Part shown: in pieces, positions 11,351-23,328 of the stretch | Layout of the letters: each line of letters opens with the position of its first letter | Numbering within the stretch: position 1 is the stretch's first letter | Source of the DNA: Talinum fruticosum | Lineage: Eukaryota; Streptophyta; Magnoliopsida; Caryophyllales; Talinaceae | Assembly: GCA_021018815.1 (NCBI GenBank) | Contig: JAITYX010000011.1 | Location: 6,958,501-7,022,500, forward strand | Length of the DNA stretch: 64,000 nucleotides | Direction of reading: 5' to 3' | Position numbers and translations under genes: made by a program | The notes under the pieces: generated by a model | What the model saw: the letters and a program-made list of their open reading frames with translations, nothing else | The model's database searches: none | Told to the model about the DNA's origin: nothing

Positions 11351-11363
11351 ATTTTTGGTAGTG

Positions 11364-11933
11364 GGTTAATGGGTACAATCTACGTATTGAATACGATAAA
11401 CGTAATCCTCTAATTCAATCTCCTTGGAACTTGAATGATTCGAGGGCATTGTAGCTTGATCTCGAACGTTGATGTTGAGGCGAGATGATGAACGCTGAAT
11501 GGTTCTTGATCTAGATGTGCTTGAGAGTCTTGAATTTCAATCGTTGACTCTAATTTACGAACGATTGCGGACTTTGATCCTTGGCGCTTGGTAGCTGGAT
11601 GTCGTTTGCGGCTTGAGCTCTGGATTTCGCAGATGCTTGAATGTGTGTAAAAAATGAGGAAATGACCTCTATTTATAGCTTTTTTGGAGCTAGGGTTTGG
11701 CTTGGGCTTTGGGCTTGGGCCCATAATTTAGTAATTATTTCTTAAAAGAAATATTTTTTATTTCTTGCATCATCAACAACACGTGGCGACTTCTAATTGG
11801 TTAGAATTTGATTTCTTTTGATTTTAATTTTAAAGGCTTTCCGGAGCCAATTTTACACGTGGCAATTTGCAATAGGTGGAATTAATTTCCACATGACGAC
11901 ATATAGTTGGCTAACGAATTTGTGCCTCCTACA
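11364..11933 (-). repeat. LTR (5' LTR), part right of the CACTA insertion
   Basis: After the duplicated GGT, the sequence TAATGGGTACAATCT continues the LTR and matches 2905-3467, ending in CTCCTACA. The target duplication AGCAT follows. Confidence 0.92.
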
Positions 11934-12330
11934 AGCATGTTCCAAAATGGACAACTACCTTTACTTAAAGCTTCCTAAAAACCAAATAACAACAAGAATC
12001 CATTTTAGGGAACTCTAGCTATTTCTCTAAGCCCATCATAGGCCTCGTTGGATCCTTTTGTCTTCATTTAAGATATTAGGACACCGAAACTCCAATCTAG
12101 CATTCCTCCTACTGATCCAAAAGTGTGTGGGTTATGGGATAGTGATGAAGAAGATATTTATGAAGTAAAAAATGGAGGGCACTACACGAAGGCTTACAAT
12201 GATGATAACTTCTAGGGCACAAAACCCATATAAGATAACAACTTTTGGGGAGAATCAAAACCATCGGACGTAAAGTTCTTAAAGCGGCTAGCGACTCAAT
12301 GTCTAACTTTTATTCTCTAAATAATTTCTC
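11934..12330 (+). pseudogene. decayed Ty3-type gag region, right part
   Basis: Continues the relic interrupted at 2822. Broken plus-strand frames give a gag-linker-like sequence (PKVCGLWDSDEEDIYEVKNG, then HYTKAYNDDNF, at 12120-12215). No protease or reverse transcriptase follows before the sequence becomes unrecognisable near 12330. Confidence 0.45.
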
Positions 12331-13586
12331 GACATTTCAGAGTTAAAAAATAGAAAAATTTGGGTCACTTTGACAGCTGAAGGTATATGACAGAGCTCGA
12401 TTCCTTAGTCTCGGCCATATAGCTTGTACCGAGCTACTGATCGGCGCAGGCATCGATCGACATCGGCTAATGGCTGGGCTCAGCTCCCGGTCTAGGCATT
12501 TCTCACTGGTCGACCCAGCAGCTTTGCAACGAGATGGACTCCCTTATCTTTTCTAATTATTTTTACTTAAGAAATAATATCTCGAGACTTCTAAAACTTC
12601 TTATGAAAATAAAATGATTTCCTAAAAATCATCAATTAATCCCGTCTTAAAAATCTCTTTCAAAAGTCTTATTGTTTGCTTGATAAGCACATCTCACATG
12701 AAGTCGACATTCGTAGCGAAACTTGATTTGCTTCCCTACGAGGACCGGCCGTGATTCCTATAGAGGTACTTGTTTCTTCCTAGGAAATTTAATGTACTAT
12801 CCTTTACCTTAAAAACTTAATTCTCCTATTTGTATATTTACCGTTTTGGTCTAAGACTATTAATTTTATTTTAAAAGAAAAGATGAATTTATCAATTGAA
12901 AGTCATACGGAATTTATAATAAGTGTCAGATATAAACAAGTATAGAATAATAAAATAAATTATTTTAATAAGAAAACTAATTGACACACTTCTAAAAGCT
13001 CCTTTTTACTTTCGTTGTTTCGTGATACAATTTTTAACAAGGAGATCTTAAAAACTTGCGTAACATTTTTGACAAGAAAACTTACCTACCACCGTAGTCC
13101 AAACTTGAAAAATTAATACTCATTGAAGATATATATCATTATCGGTCAATAATTCGATTCATATAACCGAGAAAAGTACGAAACTAAATTAATAGAAACG
13201 CTCTAGGAGTAAAATAAAGTACCATCCATTAAAATGGAGTAAGATGAGATTCAATTATATTTTAGTAGAAACATATGTATATAAGTTGTATGAATTTTTT
13301 TTTAAAATGAGATTTTTCACAAAAATACAATTTTCAGTCATCTCAAGAAATACATATCTTCATATTTAATTTGGAGTATTGAATAATTTTACATGTAACA
13401 TTGTAAAATTTTAGCTGGAGAGCACTACATTTTCTTAGCCATTTAGAATATTATTAGGATTTTTAAATGCCGGATTAAATTGCGTACGCTTAATTGTTAA
13501 GTTATGATTAATTAAATTAAACAACATGAAATATACACACCTGATTATATCCATTTTTTCCTCTTTCTCCTCCATACGGATGTCTA
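12331..13586. other. no gene seen
   Basis: A short GC-richer island (about 12400-12540, with repeated CGATCGACATCGGC-like words) followed by AT-rich DNA. No open frame or repeat boundary could be supported. Confidence 0.5.
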
Positions 13587-13589
13587 TTA

Positions 13590-14489
13590 GACCATCTCCA
13601 ACGCACGGCGTGCGGACTCGGAATTCCGACGTGGCGCGACACCCCAAGGCGCGGCTTCCCAACAACAGATGAGCAGTTTCTCGAGGCGCGCGGGTGAGCT
13701 CGGCCTTCGGCGCCACTCGCCGGGGAGGCCCAACGCCGTGTGTTTGCTCCTGAATCGTCAATGGCGGATGAAGTGGTGGAGGATGGATATCTCGCACTTT
13801 AATGGAGATGGAGATGGAGATGGAGATGGAGGAAGCAGCCATATTGTTGAATCTTGAGTTGGAGGAAGGATGAATAATTGTTGAATTTTAAGTTGAAGAG
13901 GAGAGAGAAAGAGAATCTTGAGTTGAAGAGGAGAGAGAAATAGAACTTGTTGTTTGAGGCAGGAGGCAATAAAGATGAAGAGGAAGGACGTAGAAGGCAG
14001 TTGAAGAGGAGAGAGAAATAAAAAGGAGGATGTACTGGCCATATAGAAAAACTCAAGAATAAATATAAGAATTGGAAAATGTAAATAATAAATACAGAAA
14101 TTGGAAAATGTAAATAATAAATACGGAAATTGGAAAACATAAATAATAATTATATTTTTATTATTATTATTATATTTTTTAATTAATAAAATTTTTTATA
14201 ATATTGTATTATTTGTTTTTAAAAAATTATAATAAAAAATAATTAATTTTAATTTTTATAGTATATTACATAATTTTACATTATGAAAGTAAATAATAAT
14301 TTAAAATAAAAAAATTAATTAATTAAATATATTGATACATGGGCTCCATAGGTATTATTTAAATGAGTGAGTCTTGTTGGTGAGCTTTACATTATGAGAG
14401 TAAGGATTTAAGAGACAGAAAAAGCAGACACTTTATCGATGTGTCGCACAAGGTGAGCCTAAAACAAACTTACCCACCTGGAGATGCTC
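13590..14489. mobile_element. PIF/Harbinger-type element, non-autonomous
   Basis: The ends GACCATCTCCAAC and (inverse) GAGCATCTCCAGG match at 9 of the first 10 bases and are flanked by TTA on both sides (13587-13589 and 14490-14492). That is the target duplication and terminal style of plant Harbinger/Tourist elements. At 900 bp it is large for a MITE. It contains a (GGAGAT)n run at 13804-13832, three near-copies of a GAAGAGGAGAGAGAAA unit (13899-14015) and three copies of AATTGGAAAA(T/C)(G/A)TAAATAATAA (14070-14150). No transposase is visible. Confidence 0.78.
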
Positions 14490-14492
14490 TTA

Positions 14493-15000
14493 GGGCGGGG
14501 TTGTCCCATTATTAAATATCATCAATAACTTAAACAAATATTTAAAAAAAAAAAAAGAAAACAAGCAACTAACCAAAACAAAAGGAGCACCAAAGAAAGA
14601 AAAAGAAAAAAAAAAGAAAAGAAAAGATAAACACGCTAACAAAATTGAAAAATCAATATCCAAAGAGAAATCAGTTGTCAAAAATTTTATTCCTCCTTTT
14701 TTTGTTTGATCTTCCTATAACTGAATTTATAATTTTTAGTTTAAGTAGACGGATCAATACCTATACTATAAATTCAAAATTATAAACTTGATTATATGAT
14801 ATAATTTGAGAAGAAAATTTATTTATTTTTTAAAAACTATAAAAATAAAGAATATGTTTTTGACAAATAAAATAAACAAATGTTAACTTGGGCCAGAAAG
14901 GAGGTTATTATATAATTTTTCTTGACCGATAACTCAAGGGAGTTGGGGGAAAAGGAAAAAAAAACAAACAAGACAGTTTGTGGGGTACAGGAAAAGGCAG
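14493..15000. other. AT-rich gene flank, no gene seen
   Basis: Poly-A-rich DNA upstream of the DUF4050 gene. The transcription start probably lies between about 14900 and 15180, but no convincing TATA box stands out from the AT-rich background. A splice-acceptor-like TTTGTGTTTCAG ends at 15185, so a 5'-UTR intron is possible. Confidence 0.4.
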
Positions 15001-15255
15001 AGCAAAACAAAGTGGCCAATTGGTTTTCTGCTGAAGCAGCTCACAGTCCAATGTGTGTCTCACGCTCTCTTTCTGATTCTGATCAATTTTTTTTTAAAGG
15101 GGTTGCTGGTATTATGAGTGTATAGATAAAACCACTTCACACTGATTCACCTAACTGAGTTTTACCTTTCTTATTTGTGTTTCAGGACGGTGATCTCTTT
15201 GATAAAGCAGTTCAGTTTCTGGGTTTGATTCCTTTTTCTTTGTGCTTGTCTCTAA

Positions 15256-18200
15256 ATGCAACTTTGGGAGTCATCAATATCAGTCCTTGACTGGATTTCT
15301 AACATCTTTGCATGCATGGGGTGAGTTTCATTCTTCCCTTTTTCCTCAAATTTCTCTTTGTATCTGCAATTTTGATGGAAATAGCTGAAATTTCTGTGGA
15401 TCTTCTTCCATTTGTTTAGGCCCTGGTTAAACGAACTAATTCTGTGTAACTTGAATAAGGATCTTTGGGATTCTTGTCAAGTATTTTAGATGCTAAGTAG
15501 ATAAATATGCAGAGAAAATTTGACGAGATCCGTAAAGAAGATGTTATTTCAGGGAATCTTCTTTGTGCTTTTTCCTTTGGTGTTCTGATATAGTTGCTAG
15601 GTTTTGGGTGCAATGGAATCTTTACTTCATATTTAGTGCCAATATCTTTTGTTATTTTGGTTGGTTTGGGTTTGGTGGATGTTTGAGCTTCTTAAAGACT
15701 ATGGGATCTAAATATATTGGTTATAGTATTACATAAGATTCTACAACTCACAAACCAATCTTCAAGTGTCCTATGGTACAGCTGTGTACCTTATATTCAA
15801 ATATTTTGTGCTTTCATGCTTTTCTTTATGCTATGTCTCTTTTGGTTTCCAAAATAGCGCGAGAAGTTTGCTTGTTTTCTATGGTATGGAATATTGTGTT
15901 TTTTTAAAAATATTTTTTATCAGGAAGCTTGTGAGGATGGATGAATAGACATTTACTGAGGCTCTTCTTATTGACCCTGTTGTTTCTAGAACCCTCAAGA
16001 TACTTTAGTTCTTTCCGTGTATTATGCTCTCTATTTCTCTTTGTTTGATGGAGTAATTGTTGCACAAATATGTATTCAAGATGTTGTTTGATGATTGAAA
16101 TTGACAAATATGTGGCAAGGAGTCCATGCTTTTCTTTTGTGGGATTTTCTGTTACTTATTTTGGTGCTCTTGCCCATTTAACAATGACAAAGCTTAGGAA
16201 TGGATGCAAGAGTCTCTTCAATGCAAGGGTTTGTCTTCATCTTTTCTCTCCGTTTTCATATTTTCTAATACAGTAGTTGCATTTCTAGAAGCAGGAGGCA
16301 ACTGAAATGTTTGGCATAAGGTACCTGTTGAAAGATAAGTTTGGTTCTCCTCAATTATGCTGCAGGAACTAAGCTTTCAGCCTTAGAATAGCTGTCTCTT
16401 ATGTTTCATGGGATGGGGAGAGGGTCAGAACCATGTAAGTATTACCATAAGAGGACTGTGGAAATTCTTTTAAGAAATTAGGCATCCAATTTGGGGTAAC
16501 ATATATATTATAATATGATTGTGGTATGACCACTGGATGATAGTGATGGGAAACTAGGCATAAGAGCACTAATTGGTTGTGTGCCGCACGCTGCTGCTGT
16601 GGATAGATGACGACATATGCAACACTTGTAACTCTGATTGGCACTGAGGATGCTGCACCACTCGTTCTGAGGATCTTAAAGTGTATGATAAATTTTACGT
16701 GGCAAGGAGCTATTTAATGAGAATTTGGAAGTTGGGTGCCTTTTTTTTGGTGGTTATTGATATGCTGTGGCTCTGTCCATGCCATTTAGCTGCAGAATGT
16801 ATTTAATGAGGATTGTTGGCGAGGAGGGCAGGGAAATTGACAGAGCAAGGAAGTATTTAATGAGGATTTGGAAGTTGGGTGCCTTTTGCTTTGGTGGTTA
16901 TTGATATCCTGTGGCTCTGTCCGCGCCAGGACTTGGAGGGTTATAGTTTGCTATTTTATTCGCTGTGTGGAGAAGGTTGTGTTCTGTATATTGTTAGTGT
17001 TCTTCTTGACTTTTGATTCTTTGACATACATGACATTATGACTGACTGACAGTGAATGTCACTAAAATGTTTATATCTGAAAATCTGACAGTCACCGCTC
17101 ACTACATATGAATCCTATTGAGTTGTGTTTGGTTCTGAGGGATCTGGAGTTACGCACATAAGCTAAACCACAAGATTTTGAAGTTTTGCATAAGTAATCT
17201 TTTACTGAAAATGTTCTGAACTGGAATCAACCATGGATCTCTTGAATACAACCTCTCTGGCAGCTCAGACAAGTGTAAGGCTGCTTAGATCTGGACTTAA
17301 ACAATCCCTTCTGCAGTGAAATCTGTAGTGCATGGTCTTGTAATCACCAGTATAGCATCTTTCTAGCTGCATTAATATCATGTGAAGTTGATATCACACT
17401 TTTGGTTTTCTGATGGCAGGCTTCTTGTTTAAAAGTTTTAAAATTCTAAAAGAATAGTCTAGTGCCTGTGGTGTCTTTTGAAGTACATTCCCCTGCTCCC
17501 CTCTCAGTGTATAGGATCATGTGTTGTGCAATATATCTGACCTGTTATCTATGAGCGTGTTTCAATTAATTACATTGTAACTGGTCAATTCATTTGTACT
17601 TAAGAAAAGGTGGATAACTAAGATGCTAAATCATAGTTAGAACTAAGAGGAAAAAAAAGTGATATGGTTTCTTTACTATTGTCAATAGTTGATTATTTCT
17701 GCAAAATGCAATTTTTATTGTAATACAGAAAATCTTATCTCCTGAACTGGGATCAATTTTTCTGCATTATGATAAGTTGGTAATAATTCTTCCTTAAAAA
17801 TTGCCACCCAAGGAGAATCATAGGGTCATTTTGGCATAAACCACAGTAAGGATATGCTCATGGGTATGAACTCCAACAGAAAAGGAGGCATGATTATGAC
17901 CCCATGGGTATAAGTTACGTACACAATGGTCTTATGAGGTTTGGTGCATTAACTTTTCAGACCCTCTACTTTAAAATCTAATTTGTAGGACCTATGATCT
18001 TTGTATAATATGATTTTTGGGACCTTTTGCGGTTAGAAACTTGCATTTTCTTTTGAATGCTTATGTGGAACTCTGGCAATTTACTGTGACAAGCTTACTG
18101 CTCCTTCTAGCAGTTAGTCATGGATTTTATATTTTTATGCCCTCTCCCTTGCATTCTTTCTCTTCCTCCCTCCTCCATTTCTTCTTTTCCCCTCCTCATT

Positions 18201-21200
18201 CTTGCTTTGTTGAAGAAATCATAGCCATTGGGCAAAGCAAAAACCAGAGAACTTAATGATCTCATTTCCTTTTTCATAAATCTGCATCAAGGCGGCCCAT
18301 CAAATTCTGAATATATCCAACCAAGATCAGAATACTATTCAAAAAAGTGGGTTGGATAAGCTTATATAGTTATGTCAAAATGAGCTACGTACTGGAATGC
18401 TCCAAGAAGTATATTGAAGTTCGAACTAAGAGAATAGCTAGTAGGACATCCATGTCCTTGCTTTCAGCGCCTTATTAAAGTTAATGCACCAAACATCATA
18501 ATATTATCAAAGTATTCATAATTAACTTCAATAACCTATTAGCTACCAGAGTTATTCTGTGCATAGAGATTCATTATAAAGCCTACGTGATGATTTTGTA
18601 TCTCTAATAGGCATCAGTTGTCTCTGGTTTCTATATGATTATGGGCTGAGCTTTGTAGTATGTGGGTGGGGGTAGTGAATTGAGAAATGCAAGAGTAAGT
18701 ATATCTGCTGATAAAGCTCAGAGGTTTGCTTTTGCTGGAAGCTTGATTATCTCATGTAACAATGGACTATTTTGTCAACATTGCCTCATTGTCAGTACTC
18801 CTAATGTAAACGTCAGTCCTTTGTTTTTTTTTTTTTTTTGTTTTTTGGTTTTTGGAACCAGGACATGATGAAAAGGCTTATTTAGTTCCTTTCTTTAAAT
18901 AAAATAAAAAACTATTACCAATGGAAAAGGCTCTTTTTCCTGATTCTGATGCTATGATGACAAATGTTTAAAAATTTACCTTGGTATTTGTCTTCTGCAT
19001 GCCTATTGCTGCATAAGGATTCACTCATTGCCCATGAATTTACTTATTTAACTGTTTACGTGGAAATCCTCAAAGAAAACCTTGAGTGCTTCTTTGGTGC
19101 ATAACTCTTGTTGCTTTGTCAACTTCAGATTTTTGCTGTAGTAGCTTGAGAAATTCTTCTCGCCATTAGATTGAGTGATTTTTGCTGATGGAGTCATGCT
19201 CATAGTAGATAATTTTATACCTGTTCCCCTTTCCCCATGTAGATTGCCATTTAAAATTGGAGATACAAATTATCCATATGATTAGCCATTTGCCAGAACA
19301 GTTGCACCTTGAATTCGAACCCGTTTTGTCCACTTCCAGTGTCTTTGTTTGTGTGCTGCAAGGCTTTTGAGCTTCAACTTTGATTATTCTCTTATGATTT
19401 TTACTCATCTGAAATTCAATATTGAGACATTTGTACTAATCGTCTTCTTAGCACCTGATTTGCAACAGAGCAGAGGCTGTTTTGGATGTTTTACTAAACC
19501 GCAACTGATTATTGCTGTGGACGAGCCTTCAAGAGGACTCAAAATTCAAGGCCGAACAGTGAAGAAATCTAGCTTATCAGAGGATTTCTGGAGCAAAAGC
19601 ACATATGAAATGGACAATAGTGCAATTCAGTCGCAGAGAAGCATTTCATCAATAAGCACCTCTAACCAGAACACGGATCCTAACAGCAGTAGTGGAAGCA
19701 CAAGCAATCCCTCTGAATTTGTAAATCATGGCAAGCTCCAAACCATTTTTCTCATCATTGCTAACCCTATGTCCTAGGTCATAACCCTGGGTTTGATTCA
19801 TGCCATCCAGCCACCCAAAAAGGAGGAAACCGCCATTGGAGAGGTCTTGTGTGGGTGGTGACAAGGGCAATCATGTGCGACAACTGTGTACAATTTGGTT
19901 GTGTTGAGTCTTAGTGTGGTTATGCAAATATATTCCTGTTATACTAGGACATTAGTTGCAAAAGGATCGTATAATGTGCTTTCAAGTTTGAAAGCAACTA
20001 TCTTTAATACAAGAACTCCATATTTCATTAATACCAGGAAAATTGAATGAATGCAGGCCTACTTCTGTGGAACAGAATAAGGCAGCAATGGATTGAAGAT
20101 AGAAAGACTCATGACCCGCCAAAGACACGTGAACCAAGACTATGGTAAGAAAATGTTATTATCTTCAAGCAACCTTACCTTCAATTGCAGAATTAGGATA
20201 GGATGAGATGGAAGTAGCTGCCATGTGATTTACGCAAGATTGATGTCAACATGGTTATAGCCGAATAATACTTGACAAAGCCACATTGAACCAACTCAGT
20301 ATTTTCTGACCTTCTGTTGCATGCATTTTGTTGGCAAAGCTAGTAGACAAAATGACGTAACTTGAACATGATGAATTGATGAAATTTGAAATGACTAGAC
20401 TAGAACTCACTCTGACAATCTGAGCCTTATATTCCATCGAGCTGGGCTGTTTTGACCTGAAATTTAATGCAACCCAGATGGTTTGTTTGTGACTTCTATT
20501 GGCAGTTGTGGTTGAGAATTCTAGATGTGATCTTCTTTGACCAGATTGATTTTTTTTTTTTGGGGGTTGGGTCTCTTTGTTACTGAGAATATGTAAACAA
20601 TTGTCATGCCTTGCAGTTGGAATGCGACATATGAGAATCTACTTGGGACCAACAAGCCTTTTCCACAGCCAATTCCTCTTCCTGTAAGTGTTTGGCTGAA
20701 AATGAATTACATTGTGAGCTCCTTTTTTATTTGTGCACTTCGCGGTTTGTTCTTAAAATTAGTTTTTAGCCCTAGCCCATGCATTGCATGACGATATTCC
20801 TCAAGTGTTGATTATGCACCAATTCTTATTATATTTCTTGATGTTTAAGTTATAATAGTGTAGTTTTTATCAGGAGTGAGCGATTTCAGGGTATCTTCCG
20901 TAAAAGTTGGGAACCAGGACAGAACCCGTCAAACAGGTTCCCAATTTTTTGGAACTGAAGCTGAAACGTCAAGTTTCAATTCTAGGGTACCCGCTCGTGC
21001 TTAATTTGGAAATTTTAGCAAAATCAATTAATTTTTAAAGTTTTTTTGGAGGAGAGGGGAGTGTTAAATCTTACCTACCTTTCTCTTATATTTTTTACAT
21101 TAAGTATGAAGTTATTTCAAAAAGTAGGTCTTTTTATCTTTTTTTTTTTTTTTTTTGAGTCAAGGTCTTTTTGTCTTAGTAACTTGTAAAATAGGATATT

Positions 21201-22162
21201 CATCTATGAATCAGTAATTCTAAAATTATTGAAATTGGGTTAAAATTGACTATTTTGAAGATCCGTTTATGTTAAAGAAGAGATTGAAAAGTAAAAGAAT
21301 TGTGAAACCAAACCAAATGTAAGGAAAAACAAAACAAATTACTATCTTTCCTTTGTCCCAACGAGTTCCGGTTCTGTGTATGTTTTTAGTAATCGAAATC
21401 GGAACAATTGGACCAGCTCCTCTTTTATGGAACCGGAACCATTAACTAGTCGGAACTGGTTCAGCTCATCCTTAGCTTTCATTATGCTTCTATTAGTTAC
21501 CAATTCCTATTATATTAATAAGATATAAAATGAAAGAAATAAAAATAAAATAAAAGATAGACATTTTAATAACAAAGGAGAAGATACTATATTCCCATAA
21601 TTTATATATAGAGTCTAACAAATAAAAGCCAATGAAAAAGTTTTTAAGAAAAGGGCACATCAAATGTAGAACAGAATAAATAATGTAAAAATTTATTCAC
21701 TTGTCTCTTACATTTATAATAATAACAAAGATAAATAAAATAACAATGAAAAAAATGAATGAAGAACAAAATAACATTATATAAGTCTTCTATTTATTTT
21801 TTAATTAATTTGTAGTATTTTAAGAGATGTATAAATGGATAATTAAACATAGATTTCATGAAATTCATTCAAACAAATATGAATTTTAAAATGTTTTCTT
21901 TTTTTGGTAATAAGGGTTGAGATTTTATTACCACCATTGAACCACACCCGAAGGGAAAAGGGAATAATCACATCATTAATCACTCATCAAGACAAATTTT
22001 GCCATTTTCTAAACTTCTTGTTATACTTTGCCAGAAACTTAAATCTCATGGTAATATCTCTGTGCAGAGTATTATATAAATGATTTGTTGAATGTGTTGG
22101 TTCGACAGGAAATGGTAGAATTCCTTGTTGATGTGTGGGAGCAAGAAGGCCTGTATGATTAA
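15256..22162 (+). CDS. DUF4050-type plant protein (176 aa, five exons)
   Basis: Exons are 15256-15320, 19474-19730, 20057-20144, 20617-20683 and 22109-22162, giving 531 nt with an intact frame. The protein starts MQLWESSISVLDWISNIFAC, has a Cys-rich GGCFGCFTKP patch and an IAVDEPSRGLKIQGR block (residues about 22-50), a Ser/Asn-rich low-complexity middle, then the diagnostic C-terminus NHGLLLWN...WNATYENLLGTNKPFPQPIPL and EMVEFLVDVWEQEGLYD. This is the plant DUF4050 family, whose function is not established. Intron 2 (19731-20056) uses a GC donor (ATG|GCAAGC); the nearby GT at 19721 would lead to a stop in exon 3. Intron 1 is 4.15 kb and intron 4 holds a probable MITE. The start is the first ATG of exon 1; an extended start inside intron 1 (19349) is less likely because it skips that exon. 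Confidence 0.85.
16700..16927. repeat. 85-bp direct repeat in intron 1
   Basis: A segment containing TATTTAATGA, GTTGGGTGCC and TTATTGATAT occurs at about 16700-16784 and again, about 144 bp later, at 16844-16928, with a few mismatches. A third, short partial copy starts near 16799. It is a local duplication within the first intron of the DUF4050 gene. Confidence 0.8.
20870..21473. mobile_element. probable hAT-type MITE in intron 4
   Basis: The left end TCAGGAGTGAGC and the right end (inverse) TAAGGATGAGC are similar. The interior repeats GGAACC and GGTTCC words near both ends, as in plant hAT MITEs. The flanks AGTTTTTA and AGCTTTCA could be a decayed 8-bp duplication (6 of 8 match). The limits are uncertain by a few bases. 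Confidence 0.38.
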
Positions 22163-22752
22163 AACATATCATAATCTGGAAATAGACTGATGATTCCACC
22201 TTTTATTCCTTCAGCATACTTTGTAAGCTTTTGGTGCTTGAATGAGGTAAAAGGCCAAGTTGTATTATTATGACCTAAAAACCCAAGTAAATTCTATCTA
22301 ACCGTCAGTTAAGTGTGTAAATTTTCAGACATATCTTCTAACATTCTGCTGTTTATCGCGGATAGTCAGTTACTTGTGGTGGAAATCAGTTACAACATTT
22401 TTGGTAGATTCTGAGGTATAGGAAGTTTAACTTGATAGCCTAATACTGTATTTGGGGGCTAAAAGCACATAGCATAGCATCGTCTCATCTCAACTCCCGT
22501 TGGGGTTCAAAGCCCTGCTGGGGATAGAGCCATGTATGTTTCTCCAACAAATGGAAACGAGGATCTGAAAGGGCCAAGAGCTGTAGCGGCCAAGATGAGA
22601 TGCACGCTTCCACACATTCATGAGCGACTGTATGTATCGGTCGTAACTCGCAAGGATAACTATTTCTAAGAGTAGCGCTTGAATCACCATGAATAATGAA
22701 AAAAGAAAAACGACGGGGATGGGGATAGTGCTACCTGTATGGATCTTCCATA
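22163..22752. other. 3' flank of the DUF4050 gene, no further gene
   Basis: Holds the probable 3' UTR. No canonical polyadenylation hexamer is decisive. The sequence then passes into unidentified moderately GC-rich DNA (22480-22750) with no frame I can assign. Confidence 0.4.
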
Positions 22753-23328
22753 TTCTATGCAGGAGCATCAGCAAAATTAGTTATAGCTATTCTATCTTTC
22801 GAGGATGTGGATGTGTTGGAAAATATGTGAAGAAACAGTAAAGAATTTTTAAGGGAAAAATCCATCAACTCTGGAAGAAACAACAAGCATGAATGATAAC
22901 TCGGGATAAAGATAATAACAGGTAAGGTTAGAAAGGTCTGTGGGTCTAGCATGCCGTAACGCTCCCTTTAAAGAAGGAATCTCCCAAGATTCGATCACGA
23001 GTGATCAGAACCCATTTATTGCTAGTGGGTACTCAAGCTATTCTATGCAGGAGCATCAACAAAATTAGTTATAGCTATTCTATCTTTCGAGGATGTGGAT
23101 GCGTTGGAAAATATGTGAAGAAACAGTAAAGAATTTTTAAGGGAAAAATCCATCAACTCTGAAAGAAACAACAAGCATGAATGATAACTCGGGACAAAGA
23201 TAATAATAGATAAGGTTAGAAAGGTCTGTGGGTCGAGCATGCCGTAACGCTCTCTTTAAAGAAGGAATCTCCCAAGATTCGATCACGAGTGATCAGAACC
23301 CATTTATTGCTAGTGGGTACTCAGGCTA
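22753..23328. repeat. 288-bp tandem duplication
   Basis: Two head-to-tail copies (about 22753-23040 and 23041-23328) differ at only a handful of positions. Each begins near TTCTATGCAGGAGCATCA and ends near ATTGCTAGTGGGTACTCA. The same minus-strand open frame is therefore seen twice, at 22952 and 23240, and is not evidence of a gene. The unit may belong to the LTR of the adjacent minus-strand copia relic. Confidence 0.9.

Larger units (their letters stand above)
6719..11363. mobile_element. CACTA (En/Spm) element, non-autonomous, carrying host gene fragments
   Basis: The ends are CACTACCAAAATCATCAAAT and its inverse ATTTGATGATTTTTGGTAGTG. A 3-bp target duplication GGT lies on both sides (6716-6718 and 11364-11366). 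The other LTR shows the empty site, so the boundaries are sure to the base. The subterminal regions (6740-7110 and 10960-11350) are packed with GTGGGAAATTTTCCAC-type repeats in both orientations. I see no transposase domain inside. The cargo includes part of an AT-hook (AHL) gene, an OPT transporter exon and a tandemly duplicated GC-rich segment, so this is a transduplicating, non-autonomous element of 4645 bp. Confidence 0.93.
2828..11933 (-). mobile_element. gag-only LTR retrotransposon (TR-GAG/LARD-like) with nested CACTA
   Basis: The element lies on the minus strand. LTRs are at 2828-3467 (3' LTR) and 6641-11933 (5' LTR, split by a CACTA insertion), and both have TG...CA ends. A perfect 5-bp target duplication AGCAT flanks it (2823-2827 and 11934-11938). 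The internal region, 3468-6640, is only about 3.2 kb and carries a gag-like reading frame without a recognisable protease, reverse transcriptase or integrase. This fits the non-autonomous TR-GAG or LARD classes, which depend on a partner element for pol. By eye the LTRs differ at about 30 of 640 positions plus a few indels, so insertion was not very recent. Confidence 0.9.

Noticed and set aside
19349..19777. Alternative longer N-terminus for the DUF4050 gene starting in intron 1
   Set aside because: The exon 1 / exon 2 splice (15320/19474) gives the Cys-rich family start in frame with a good acceptor, and the extension reads through the acceptor with unconserved sequence.
22755..23240. Two similar 65-residue minus-strand frames suggesting a duplicated gene
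   Set aside because: They are the same frame seen twice because of the 288-bp tandem duplication; there is no domain and no splice context.
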